DNA of 64,000 nt from Pseudorhodoferax sp047601025 (GTDB lineage: Bacteria; Pseudomonadota; Gammaproteobacteria; Burkholderiales; Burkholderiaceae_C): NCBI RefSeq assembly GCF_047601025.1, contig NZ_JASGJZ010000001.1:4960001-5024000 (forward strand), written 5' to 3'. Within the stretch, counting starts at the first letter, position 1, and each line of letters begins with the position of its first letter. Under the pieces are notes generated by a model, which did not search any database, had not been told where the DNA came from, and saw nothing but the letters and a program-made list of their open reading frames with translations. Shown one piece after another: positions 16,298 to 26,200 of this stretch. A program made the translations under genes and the position numbers.

Positions 16298-17758
16298 TCA
16301 ATCTCTCCAGTTGTGTTGCAGGATGGGTACGCCGATCAAGCCCGCTTCTTTGCCAAACTCGTCGTAGCCCCAGCCGGTGAATTCACGGGGACCGATGTTC
16401 TTCCGGTCGAGATGCTTGGGGTCGATGACCAATTGCTCGCCCCCTCCTTCAAGCCAGAAACTGTTTCCGTTCTTGTCTGCCTGAACAGTTCGACCCGTGC
16501 TGTCTCTCAGTTGCTGAGAAGCGGTTTTTCCCCGCCAGACGGGCAGCCCAGGGCCGGCTGGCACGGTGTAGGTGACGAATTCACCATTGCTGTTCCAGTT
16601 GCCCCAGACTGCAAATTGGCGACGCCAGTCGGCTTTGCTGCGCAGTTCTTTGAATTCTTGCGCGGTCATCCAGCAGATGCTGTTGTCATTGGAACCGGGG
16701 TCAAGAACGCGATAGATTTTCGTTCCCGGAGGGAGCGTGTCTGGGCGGATGTCATGAAATGTACTAAATGCCGACTTGAGTGGCCTTGGTGCGGCAACAC
16801 CGATATCGGAGTGACCAGGAGGAATATCCGGCATATCTTCAATTTGGGGGTATTTTCCTTTTTTTACCGCATCCACCCATTCAGGTTTCCTCTTGGCCAT
16901 ATTTTGAATTTCAGTATCAAGCGAAGGCCTGCTGAAATTGTGCGGATTTACGGCATTGGTGCTGACCCGATAACCCAGACGATGCTCGACTTCAAGGCGC
17001 TGGGCCAGGCGGTTGAGCCAATCCTGCACAGGGGCGAGCGCCTGGCGTAAACCTTGATTGGACTTGTTACGAACGTCGATAACCATTTGCAGCAACTGGC
17101 CGGCGCGGGTGGACATGGCGGCATTGCCGTAGCGCTGAATTAGGTCGATGAGTTTGCGCAAGATAGCAATGACCTCGTCCATCACACGCAAAAGCTCAGA
17201 TACGTTGAGCGAGGAGGACAATGCGCGTACTTTCTTGGACAACTCAAGATAGACGTTGTCCCACTTGAGTGCAGAGATCGTGCGGCGCACGGTTGGCCGG
17301 GCCAGAAACTCATTGAGCTTGACAATGCCTGCCTCCACGAAGGGGCGGGTTGCTTGCCACATGCCGCTGTTCAGGGCATGCGAGCCAGCCTGAGACACGC
17401 CCTTGCGTCCATATGCAAACATAATCTTCAAGCATCCCTTGGCCAGGCTACCCAGTGTGGGGAACAGACCGATGAGCGTCAGCACCAGTGCCACCCATGC
17501 CCACTTGTTGGTGCTGTCGTCGTTGATCTTGCGGCAGTTGGCTACCACGTCGCGCACGTCGCAAATCTGATCGACGAGCGGGATCATGGAAATCACGGTA
17601 CCGGTCACCGCCTGCGCCGTCGTCTGCTCGTCGTTGAAGTCGCCCTGGATCACCTCCCAGATCCACTGCGCGATCACCTGCAGGTTCTCCGTACCTGACT
17701 TGTAAATATTTCCAGGCGCAGCCCTGAACCAGGCGAGCGCGTTCTTCAGCTCATCCAT
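16298..17758 (-). CDS. VgrG-linked polymorphic toxin, possible ADP-ribosyl transferase or NADase fold
   Basis: A 486-residue effector. The N-terminal part (about 1-150) contains GTVISMIPLVDQICDVRDVV and WAWVALVLTLIGLFPTLGSL, a hydrophobic delivery segment seen in several VgrG-borne toxins. A long helical part follows to about 290. The C-terminal toxin domain starts near LPPGTKIYRVLDPGSND and continues through ICWMTAQEF, WNSNGEFVTYTVPAG, LPVWRGKTASQQL and FWLEGGGEQLVIDPKHL. An early K-x-Y-R strand, a serine-containing strand and a late acidic strand suggest an ADP-ribosyltransferase-like or NAD-consuming fold. That is a guess by eye and the activity is unproven. It lies 10 nt after vgrG1. Confidence 0.7.
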   Translation of the reverse strand: MDELKNALAWFRAAPGNIYKSGTENLQVIAQWIWEVIQGDFNDEQTTAQAVTGTVISMIPLVDQICDVRDVVANCRKINDDSTNKWAWVALVLTLIGLFPTLGSLAKGCLKIMFAYGRKGVSQAGSHALNSGMWQATRPFVEAGIVKLNEFLARPTVRRTISALKWDNVYLELSKKVRALSSSLNVSELLRVMDEVIAILRKLIDLIQRYGNAAMSTRAGQLLQMVIDVRNKSNQGLRQALAPVQDWLNRLAQRLEVEHRLGYRVSTNAVNPHNFSRPSLDTEIQNMAKRKPEWVDAVKKGKYPQIEDMPDIPPGHSDIGVAAPRPLKSAFSTFHDIRPDTLPPGTKIYRVLDPGSNDNSICWMTAQEFKELRSKADWRRQFAVWGNWNSNGEFVTYTVPAGPGLPVWRGKTASQQLRDSTGRTVQADKNGNSFWLEGGGEQLVIDPKHLDRKNIGPREFTGWGYDEFGKEAGLIGVPILQHNWRD

Positions 17759-17768
17759 CTCGCCTCCC

Positions 17769-20696
17769 TCAAGACAGATGCGCCTGCACTTCGCTCAGCA
17801 GCTTGGCCAGCGGATCCCAGGGCTTGTCTTTCTCGGGTTTGCGCGGTTCGTATTCCACGCGCATCGCTTTGTCCGGCACATTCTCATGACGAGCATGCCC
17901 CGCAGCATCCAGCGCCCCGGAAATGACGGCACCACCTTCAAAGAAGATCTTGTATCGCTGGCCCGCCATCGGCTCACCTTCGGGATCGCGGTGGTTGATG
18001 GCAATCCAGTTGGTGCTCTGCTGCAAGCCGGTGGGCAACACTGGCAACTCAGCCGCCCTGCTCCCGCCGTCCAGGAACGCATGGGTGGCACTCTTGACCG
18101 CAAACGTGCCCGGGCAGCTGAAGGTGATGTTGCCCCCCTCCAGCACCATCGCGCTCTGCCCGCCGATGACCTCGATCGTGCTGCGCGCGCTGATGCGGAT
18201 CTCGTCGTTGACGCTGATGACGGTCACGTCCTGGTCGGCCCAGATCTGCAGCGCGTCGGTGTGCGCGCGCAGGCTCACCGGCCCGTTGGCCGCGTAGGCC
18301 TTCACCCCGCCCTGGTGGGTGTACAGGCTGCTGGTGCGGCCCGAGACCTGCGCGTAGGTGTGGCCGGCGGCCTGGTGCAGGTCGCCCTGGGCGACGAGGC
18401 TGGTGTCCTGTCCGGCGAAGGCCGTGATGCCTGCCTCGCTGGCCAGCGCTGCCGTGCTGGGGGTCTCCAGCAGCACCTGCGGCCAGGCGAAGGCGGCCAC
18501 CGCACCGGCCTCGCCTTCCTGTAGTGTGCGGCCGTCGGCCCCGGCCTGCTGGGCCGGCTGGCCGTTGACCGCGCCGGCGTGCTTGCCCTCGGCCTTCGGG
18601 TCGATGGCGTGGATGAACTTCTCGGTGGCCTGGTTGGCGTCGTGGCTGGTCAAGGGCTGCGCCCCGCCCTGGGCCGCCACCTCACCCAGCCGCTGGCCCA
18701 GCTCGCGCGCGGCCTTCAGCTGCGCCACGGCTTCGGCCGCGTCCATCTGCGTGGACTGCGCGCTGCCGTAGCTGCCCGCGCGCGCCGTGGTCGAGACCAG
18801 CAGGCCGTGGCCTGCGCGCACGCTGGCCCAGCCTTGCGTGTTGGCTTCGAAGCCCGCTCCGCGCCACGCGCCGCGCTGCGCCGAGTTGGCCGGCTGCTGG
18901 ATCAGGTGGCCCAGGTTCAGCTGCGCGCCGGCGTGGCTGCTGGCCAGCCGCATGCGCAGTTGGCCCGTGGCGTCGTCCAGCACCCATTGGTTGTAGCCGG
19001 CACCGTCCAGCGCGTGGCTGTGCAGGCCGCTGATCACTCCGGGGTGGTTCACGCCGGCGTCTGCGCCGGCCGCGAACGGCGGGGGGTCCGCGCCGTTGTA
19101 CAGCTGGCCCACGATCGCCGGGCGGTCGATGTCGCCTTCGATGAACTGCACCGCCACTTCCGTGCCCACCCTCGGCACGAAGGCGCTGCCCCAGTTGGCG
19201 CCGGCGCTGGGCACTGCCACCCGCACCCAGGTGCCGCTGCGTTCGTCGCCCGGGGCGTTGCCTTGTGCGTCGGTCGTGCTGGCGTGGGCCAGGCCGCCGG
19301 CCAGCGGCGCCTGGCCGCGCTGCCATGCGAACTGCACCTTCACCCGCAGGTCGCGCTCGGTGGTGACGGGCTCGTTGGCCACGCCCACCACCAGCGCGGT
19401 CTGCAGCCCCGGCGCCGTGGGCTTGCGCACCCGCGCCGGCACCAGCGCCGCGGCCGCCGGCGCGCAGTGGAAGTGGCATTTGTACGTGCCGGCCTCCAGC
19501 GTCGTCGGCCCCTCGTCCAGCCTCGCGATGCCGCCGCCCAGCTGTCCGCCCAGGTTGTTGCTGGCGTGGTGCTCCACCGCCAGCACCACGAAGGCGTTGT
19601 CCGGGCGCTGGCGTGAGGCGGTCCGTGCGCCCGCGTAGTCCGGCGCGCTGGTGTTCGGCCCGTACAGCGGGTGGTCCACCAGCGTGAACTCGGCGCCGGC
19701 CCTCAGGTGCCGGGCACTGCCCTGGCCTTCGAAGCGCTTGGCCTGCAGCTCCAGCGCCGCCAGTGCCAGTGCCGCGGCGCGCTCGGCATGCTCGGCGTCG
19801 GCGTAGCGGTAGGCGCCTGTTCCGTCGTAGACCTCCAGCGCCGGGATCTCGCCCAGCGCCAGCGCGCTGGCCGCCTGGCCCGCCGTGCCCGACAGGGCCT
19901 TGTAGTCCCAGCTGGCCAGCGTCACGGCGCTGGCCACCACGCTGCGCTGGGCCATGAACGCGGTCACCGCGTCGCGCTGGCCGCGCAGGTTGGCGCTGGC
20001 GTGCTGCACGGCGAAGCGCAGCTCGCCCAGGTCGTCCCGCTCGGCCTGCCGGTCGGTGATCACCAGCCGGTGCCGCGCCTGCCCCGCTTCGTCGGCCTGG
20101 CGCGCCTGCTCGCCTTCCAGGTGGCGGAAGTGGTAGCTCAGCCCTTCCTCGGCCAGCAGCCGCTGCACGAACGCCAGGTCGCTCTCGCGGTACTGCACGC
20201 ACAGGCTGCGCCGGCGCAGCGGCTCGCTCACCTGCAGCGCGTACTGCGCCTGCGGGTAGTCGGCGAATACCTCCTCCACGATCTCCAGCGCCGTCTTGTC
20301 CTGGTAGACGAAGCTGTCGCGCCGCAGCCCCAGCAGCCACAGCCACGGCCGCATCACCAGCCGGTAGCGCGCCAGCCCGCCGTCCGCGCCCAGCTGCGCC
20401 GCCTCGGCCACGTAGCCGTGCCACGGTGCGTAGCTGCCGTCCGGCTGCAGCCGCCGCACCGACATCTGCTCGCCCACCAGTGCCTTCAGCTCGAAATGAC
20501 GGCTCGGCGACAGTGCGTCCACCACCAGCTCGTAGGGCTGGCTCACCGCCTCGCGCAGCACCAGCCGCTCGGCCACCAGCGCCAGCCGCGGCAGCGCCGT
20601 GTCCAGCAGCAGCATCCGGTCGTGCTGGTCCAGCAGCCGGGCGAAGTCCAGCTTCGTCGTCAGTTCGCCCAACGGGCCGCTTCTCAGCGACGTCAT
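17769..20696 (-). CDS. vgrG: VgrG spike protein 1 (TssI), with C-terminal cargo-docking domain
   Basis: A 975-residue protein. The gp27/gp44-like base fills about residues 1-400 (FARLLDQHDRMLLLDTALPR, LCVQYRESDLAFVQRLLAEE). A gp5-like OB domain follows (SGTWVRVAVPSAGANWGSAF, VAVQFIEGDIDRPAIVGQLY), then a beta-helix DUF2345 region. The last ~85 residues, after AFLDGG, form a separate beta-rich domain (NHRDPEGEPMAGQRYKIFFE, SGALDAAGHARHENVP) of the transthyretin-like kind that docks effectors. The body is almost identical to vgrG2 but the tail is different. The toxin gene follows after 10 nt and is presumably its cargo. Confidence 0.95.
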   Translation of the reverse strand: MTSLRSGPLGELTTKLDFARLLDQHDRMLLLDTALPRLALVAERLVLREAVSQPYELVVDALSPSRHFELKALVGEQMSVRRLQPDGSYAPWHGYVAEAAQLGADGGLARYRLVMRPWLWLLGLRRDSFVYQDKTALEIVEEVFADYPQAQYALQVSEPLRRRSLCVQYRESDLAFVQRLLAEEGLSYHFRHLEGEQARQADEAGQARHRLVITDRQAERDDLGELRFAVQHASANLRGQRDAVTAFMAQRSVVASAVTLASWDYKALSGTAGQAASALALGEIPALEVYDGTGAYRYADAEHAERAAALALAALELQAKRFEGQGSARHLRAGAEFTLVDHPLYGPNTSAPDYAGARTASRQRPDNAFVVLAVEHHASNNLGGQLGGGIARLDEGPTTLEAGTYKCHFHCAPAAAALVPARVRKPTAPGLQTALVVGVANEPVTTERDLRVKVQFAWQRGQAPLAGGLAHASTTDAQGNAPGDERSGTWVRVAVPSAGANWGSAFVPRVGTEVAVQFIEGDIDRPAIVGQLYNGADPPPFAAGADAGVNHPGVISGLHSHALDGAGYNQWVLDDATGQLRMRLASSHAGAQLNLGHLIQQPANSAQRGAWRGAGFEANTQGWASVRAGHGLLVSTTARAGSYGSAQSTQMDAAEAVAQLKAARELGQRLGEVAAQGGAQPLTSHDANQATEKFIHAIDPKAEGKHAGAVNGQPAQQAGADGRTLQEGEAGAVAAFAWPQVLLETPSTAALASEAGITAFAGQDTSLVAQGDLHQAAGHTYAQVSGRTSSLYTHQGGVKAYAANGPVSLRAHTDALQIWADQDVTVISVNDEIRISARSTIEVIGGQSAMVLEGGNITFSCPGTFAVKSATHAFLDGGSRAAELPVLPTGLQQSTNWIAINHRDPEGEPMAGQRYKIFFEGGAVISGALDAAGHARHENVPDKAMRVEYEPRKPEKDKPWDPLAKLLSEVQAHLS
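18055..20652. repeat. Near-identical 2.6-kb vgrG body, copy A of a direct repeat
   Basis: This block recurs at 23,799-26,396 in the same direction. The offset is 5,744 bp at both ends, so there is no net length change over the repeat. Differences are few and cluster near 18,590-18,680. Recombination between the two copies would delete or duplicate the PoNi-PoNe pair. Confidence 0.85.
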
Positions 20697-20731
20697 CGGC
20701 GCGTCGATGGCCTTGCTTGATCAGCGCCAGG

Positions 20732-21784
20732 TCAGTCCGACTGCCGCTCGTCCCACTGCCAAATGGTGACGCCATAGTCACCGCCCACCGACGGCATCGT
20801 TTCTCCCGCCAGGAAATGACGCCGACTGTCCGCCTTGGCAGGCGTAGACCACCAACCTTCGCGCGGACACGCCTGCCCTGCCTGACAACGCAGAAAAGCC
20901 ATGTCAGACAGCGGCGGCTGCGTTGGCGCACCGCCCAACTCCGGCGGCAGCGGCAGGCTTCGCGCGTAATCCACCAGATCACGCGGATAGAAATCCTTGT
21001 CGCGATAACTGCTGTCGTCGATCTGCAGCACATAGGTCACTGCAGCAGCTTCAAAGCTCCACAAACCCAAATAGCTGTGCTCGCGGCCCTTCTTCTGTGA
21101 TCCGTAGTAGGGCTCTCGGCGGCTGGCGGTGTACCACTCGTCCATGTACTTCGACATGAGTGCCGGGCGCTTCTCCGGCGAGGCGTCGAATACCTTGAGA
21201 AGCTTGAAGTACGGCAGGTGGCGGGTGCAAGTGTCGGGGGGCGGTGCTCGGCCCGGGACGAAAGGGGCGATCAAACGTTCGAGAAGGCCGTCCCGAGGTT
21301 GGTCGCCATAGTCCCAGATGGCACACAGACGAACCAGAGTATCGACATGCCCAAGCAAGATTGCGAAGCTGGTCATGCGTATCGCATCCCAATAGCCAGA
21401 GTCACCAAGCGTCATGTGGGCAATGACATAACTTGACTCAGGGGTTTGGTGAAAAGCTTCATGGTAGTGCGCGTATTCTTCCCAGAATGCCAAAGCACTT
21501 GGATACCAGTCACGCATTTCACTAGGTGACGCACCCGCGGAATATTGAAGGTGAAGATATGAAATTGTATTCGACGATTGGGCGCCAAGTGCGCCCGAAA
21601 GCCCGGCAAGTGATCTTCCAAGCTCACCCACCACAATACGTTGCTCGATAGGTAATTCATCGTGAACATCAAACGCCTCCACGAATAGGTCGATCTGATC
21701 GCGATAAACGTCATAGGAAACCGATACATCCCTCCGATCAGAGAGGAATTCCTTATCCAGTTTCGCCGCACTAAATCCATGCAT
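20732..21784 (-). CDS. PoNi-type immunity protein with extra C-terminal tail module
   Basis: A 350-residue protein. Residues up to about 280 are DUF1910/DUF1911 (PFVPGRAPPPDTCTRHLPYF, GSQKKGREHSYLGLWSFEAA, DDSSYRDKDFYPRDLVDYAR). They match the orphan PoNi at 11,166 closely in the second half and poorly in the first, where toxin recognition probably lies. The last ~65 residues carry RCQAGQACPREGWWSTPA, DSRRHFLAGETMPSVGGD and TIWQWDERQ, the module shared with other immunity proteins here. The start follows the PoNe stop by 4 nt. The 5' half is AT-richer than the 3' half, consistent with a mosaic gene. Confidence 0.88.
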   Translation of the reverse strand: MHGFSAAKLDKEFLSDRRDVSVSYDVYRDQIDLFVEAFDVHDELPIEQRIVVGELGRSLAGLSGALGAQSSNTISYLHLQYSAGASPSEMRDWYPSALAFWEEYAHYHEAFHQTPESSYVIAHMTLGDSGYWDAIRMTSFAILLGHVDTLVRLCAIWDYGDQPRDGLLERLIAPFVPGRAPPPDTCTRHLPYFKLLKVFDASPEKRPALMSKYMDEWYTASRREPYYGSQKKGREHSYLGLWSFEAAAVTYVLQIDDSSYRDKDFYPRDLVDYARSLPLPPELGGAPTQPPLSDMAFLRCQAGQACPREGWWSTPAKADSRRHFLAGETMPSVGGDYGVTIWQWDERQSD

Positions 21785-21788
21785 ATTT

Positions 21789-23297
21789 CTATTCCGCTAG
21801 CACACCATCGGGCAAAATGATGATTGGTTGCTGAATTTCATGCCTATGACCTTGACTCTTCTCATGGCGGTGCTTTTGCCTTCCTGTCACCATCACGATC
21901 CACCGAGAGTATGGCGGAGGTGCGAGCGGGTTACGCATCCGATCTACCCAGAACCAACGATTTGCCTTATTCAATAGCTCCCGCCCCGAAATCGTGAGCG
22001 ATTCCCTGGCCAAGGTTCCCACGATCCAAGCATGACTCATCTGCGTCTTCAACCCCGTTTCAGGATTCGGCTTGCCAAGCCCCTTCTTCAGTTCTTCCAC
22101 ATTTTCGCCACTGCCATCCACGCGAACTCTTCCCGGGCTGACCGAATCACGCCCTTCGCTATGGAAGATGTTCGGCTTAGCAGGGTCGGTGTTTGGAATC
22201 GGGTTTGCTGCTTCCGCATCACCAAGTGCGTTGAGCTGGGCCCGAATGTCGGGCGGCAAAGCCGCCAGGAACTTGAACGCGCCAAACAGGCTGGACTTGG
22301 TATCCGCCACCACACCCGGGCGCGCAGGATTGCCAGCCTGGACCCAGACGTGATCGATACCCCGGCGCCCTTCGCGGTCCCACTCTTCCCACAGTCGCCC
22401 GCCATTGTTGGCCTTCTTCAGGTTCCTCCGGGTACGCGCGCACCAGTAGTCCGTCAGGTGCTCGGCCAGCACCGCCATGTTCTGGCGGCCCTTGCTCCTG
22501 CTGGCGCGGCGCTCATCGGTGGCCGCCTTGTCGGGCGTATTCTCTGCGGTGTGGCTCTTATCCCGCTTGGTGGCATCTGCTTTGCGCTGAGGCTGTGCCA
22601 CGCCTGACTGGGACGCCGTCCTCGTGGATGCCGGCGCCGGCAATGCTGCCCCCGGCCGTGGTCCGCCCACGTTGGCCGTGCTCTTGGGCACACCGTCACC
22701 CAGCGCCTTCTTCCAGAGAGCCTGAAGCTCGGCGATGGCCTCGTCGAGCATCTTGGGCGCCCTGCGGCGCATGTCCTTCAACTGCGCGATGAGGAAATCA
22801 ACCTCCTTGCGCCCGGCCACAGTTTTGACCAGCCAACTGTCCAATCCATTGATGAAGGCCTTGATCACGTCGTCGAAACTCGACTTGACGCTGCTGGCGA
22901 TGCTCCCCCAGTTGATCTGCCTGAACCATTGGTCCAGGTTGCCACGCAGTGCCGGCGAGGCAGCATCCAGTATCCGAGGCAACGACTGACCGCTTTTCAA
23001 GAGGCGGAACGATGTTTTGAGCGCGTCACCCATGACCGGGATGCAGCCGATCAGCGTTATGCTGATGTCCAGCCAAGCCATCGGACTGGCGGGGCTTTTG
23101 GAAATGACGATGACGCCGAACACGATGTCACGCAAATCCATGGCCTGCCCCAGGCCTGGTACGACGCTCAATATCCCGGAGATGATGACTTGTGACGGGG
23201 AACTGCCTTGTCCCGACACCATGCCCATGAGCCAATCGCCGATGCCATCGTCAGCCTGCTTGGCCGCCCCGCGCAAGGCAGCAGTCTGTGCACTCAC
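21789..23297 (-). CDS. PoNe-type DNase toxin (PD-(D/E)xK-like)
   Basis: A 502-residue T6SS effector. The N-terminal third has hydrophobic segments (VIISGILSVVPGLGQAMDLR, WLDISITLIGCIPVMGDALK), then a helical part and a low-complexity linker at about 200-270. The C-terminal domain contains LWEEWDREGRRGIDHVWVQ and PGVVADTKSSLFGAF. Asp315 and the Asp332-x-Lys334 pair fit the D...(D/E)xK nuclease core of PoNe. The C-terminus RWIVMVTGRQKHRHEKSQGH is the part conserved in the stub at 11,993. Its start overlaps the vgrG2 stop by ATGA and PoNi follows after 4 nt, which is a complete delivery-toxin-antidote unit. Confidence 0.87.
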   Translation of the reverse strand: MSAQTAALRGAAKQADDGIGDWLMGMVSGQGSSPSQVIISGILSVVPGLGQAMDLRDIVFGVIVISKSPASPMAWLDISITLIGCIPVMGDALKTSFRLLKSGQSLPRILDAASPALRGNLDQWFRQINWGSIASSVKSSFDDVIKAFINGLDSWLVKTVAGRKEVDFLIAQLKDMRRRAPKMLDEAIAELQALWKKALGDGVPKSTANVGGPRPGAALPAPASTRTASQSGVAQPQRKADATKRDKSHTAENTPDKAATDERRASRSKGRQNMAVLAEHLTDYWCARTRRNLKKANNGGRLWEEWDREGRRGIDHVWVQAGNPARPGVVADTKSSLFGAFKFLAALPPDIRAQLNALGDAEAANPIPNTDPAKPNIFHSEGRDSVSPGRVRVDGSGENVEELKKGLGKPNPETGLKTQMSHAWIVGTLARESLTISGRELLNKANRWFWVDRMRNPLAPPPYSRWIVMVTGRQKHRHEKSQGHRHEIQQPIIILPDGVLAE

Positions 23298-26200
23298 GAC
23301 GAGGTCTCCTTGCCTTCAGGATGATCCTGCCAGTAATCAGTCTGTTCCGCAAGAATGGATGTTTCACTGGCCATCAAATAGTCTGCCGTATAGGCCTCGG
23401 TATCAGCCTGCGTGCCAGGGCCTTGCATGGCAGCGATCTCGTCCGGGAAGAAATTATCCTGAAGATAGGCCTCTTCCTGCTCCAGGAATGCTTGCAGCCT
23501 CGCCTGCGCCTCGGCCTGAGAAGCGGGTATCCCGGCGCCAAAGAACGGATTGGGATCACGTTTGAATCTCGGCTCGGCCGGCAACTGTGACTCTCCATAC
23601 TCCACCGTATAGGTCTCGTATGGCACGCCATCGATACGGGCATGGCCCTTAGCGTCCAGCGCGCCCTTCAACACAGTACCGTCGGCGAAACGTACCGTGT
23701 AAGGTGCGCCGACCATCGGCAGTGCAGCAACGTCGCGGTAATTGAGTTCGAGCCAATGCTTGAGCTTTTCGGGGCCGGGCAGATTGGGAAACTCAGCCGC
23801 GTTGCTCCCCCCATCCAGGAAGGCATGAGTCGCGCCCTTGACCGCAAACGTGCCCGGACAGGTGAAGGTGATGTTGCCCCCCTCCAGCACCATCGCGCTC
23901 TGCCCGCCGGTGAGCTCGATCGTGCTGCGCGCGCTGATGCGGATCTCGTCGTTGACGCTGATGACGGTCACCTCCTGGTCGGCCCAGATCTGCAGCGCGT
24001 CGGTGTGCGCGCGCAAGGAGACTGGCCCGTTGGCCGCGTAGGCCTTCACCCCGCCCTGGTGGGTGTACAGGCTGCTGGTGCGGCCCGAGACCTGCGCGTA
24101 GGTGTGGCCGGCGGCCTGGTGCAGGTCGCCCTGGGCGACGAGGCTGGTGTCCTGTCCGGCGAAGGCCGTGATGCCTGCCTCGCTGGCCAGGGCTGCGGTG
24201 CTGGGCGTCTCCAGCAGCACCTGGGGCCGGGCGAAGGCGGCCACCGCCCCGGCCTCGCCTTCCTGCAGCGTGCGGCCGTCGGCGCCGGCCTGCTGGGCCA
24301 GCTGGCCGTTGACCATTCCGGCGTGCTTGCCGTCGGCCTTCGGGTCGATGGCCTGGATGAATTGTTCGGTGGCCTGGCCTGGGTCGTGGCTGCTCAGCGG
24401 CTGCGCCCCGCCTTGTGTGGCGACCTCGCCCAGCCGCTGGCCCAGCTCGCGCGCGGCCTTCAGCTGCGCCACGGCTTCGGCCGCGTCCATCTGCGTGGAC
24501 TGCGCGCTGCCGTAGCTGCCCGCGCGCGCCGTGGTCGAGACCAGCAGGCCGTGGCCTGCGCGCACGCTGGCCCAGCCTTGCGTGTTGGCTTCGAAGCCCG
24601 CTCCGCGCCACGCGCCGCGCTGCGCCGAGTTGGCCGGCTGCTGGATCAGGTGGCCCAGGTTCAGCTGCGCGCCGGCGTGGCTGCTGGCCAGCCGCATGCG
24701 CAGTTGGCCCGTGGCGTCGTCCAGCACCCATTGGTTGTAGCCGGCACCGTCCAGCGCGTGGCTGTGCAGGCCGCTGATCACTCCGGGGTGGTTCACGCCG
24801 GCGTCTGCGCCGGCCGCGAACGGCGGGGGGTCCGCGCCGTTGTACAGCTGGCCCACGATCGCCGGGCGGTCGATGTCGCCTTCGATGAACTGCACCGCCA
24901 CTTCCGTGCCCACCCTCGGCACGAAGGCGCTGCCCCAGTTGGCGCCGGCGCTGGGCACTGCCACCCGCACCCAGGTGCCGCTGCGTTCGTCGCCCGGGGC
25001 GTTGCCTTGTGCGTCGGTCGTGCTGGCGTGGGCCAGGCCGCCGGCCAGCGGCGCCTGGCCGCGCTGCCATGCGAACTGCACCTTCACCCGCAGGTCGCGC
25101 TCGGTGGTGACGGGCTCGTTGGCCACGCCCACCACCAGCGCGGTCTGCAGCCCCGGCGCCGTGGGCTTGCGCACCCGCGCCGGCACCAGCGCCGCGGCCG
25201 CCGGCGCGCAGTGGAAGTGGCATTTGTACGTGCCGGCCTCCAGCGTCGTCGGCCCCTCGTCCAGCCTCGCGATGCCGCCGCCCAGCTGTCCGCCCAGGTT
25301 GTTGCTGGCGTGGTGCTCCACCGCCAGCACCACGAAGGCGTTGTCCGGGCGCTGGCGTGAGGCGGTCCGTGCGCCCGCGTAGTCCGGCGCGCTGGTGTTC
25401 GGCCCGTACAGCGGGTGGTCCACCAGCGTGAACTCGGCGCCGGCCCTCAGGTGCCGGGCACTGCCCTGGCCTTCGAAGCGCTTGGCCTGCAGCTCCAGCG
25501 CCGCCAGTGCCAGTGCCGCGGCGCGCTCGGCATGCTCGGCGTCGGCGTAGCGGTAGGCGCCTGTTCCGTCGTAGACCTCCAGCGCCGGGATCTCGCCCAG
25601 CGCCAGCGCGCTGGCCGCCTGGCCCGCCGTGCCCGACAGGGCCTTGTAGTCCCAGCTGGCCAGCGTCACGGCGCTGGCCACCACGCTGCGCTGGGCCATG
25701 AACGCGGTCACCGCGTCGCGCTGGCCGCGCAGGTTGGCGCTGGCGTGCTGCACGGCGAAGCGCAGCTCGCCCAGGTCGTCCCGCTCGGCCTGCCGGTCGG
25801 TGATCACCAGCCGGTGCCGCGCCTGCCCCGCTTCGTCGGCCTGGCGCGCCTGCTCGCCTTCCAGGTGGCGGAAGTGGTAGCTCAGCCCTTCCTCGGCCAG
25901 CAGCCGCTGCACGAACGCCAGGTCGCTCTCGCGGTACTGCACGCACAGGCTGCGCCGGCGCAGCGGCTCGCTCACCTGCAGCGCGTACTGCGCCTGCGGG
26001 TAGTCGGCGAATACCTCCTCCACGATCTCCAGCGCCGTCTTGTCCTGGTAGACGAAGCTGTCGCGCCGCAGCCCCAGCAGCCACAGCCACGGCCGCATCA
26101 CCAGCCGGTAGCGCGCCAGCCCGCCGTCCGCGCCCAGCTGCGCCGCCTCGGCCACGTAGCCGTGCCACGGTGCGTAGCTGCCGTCCGGCTGCAGCCGCCG

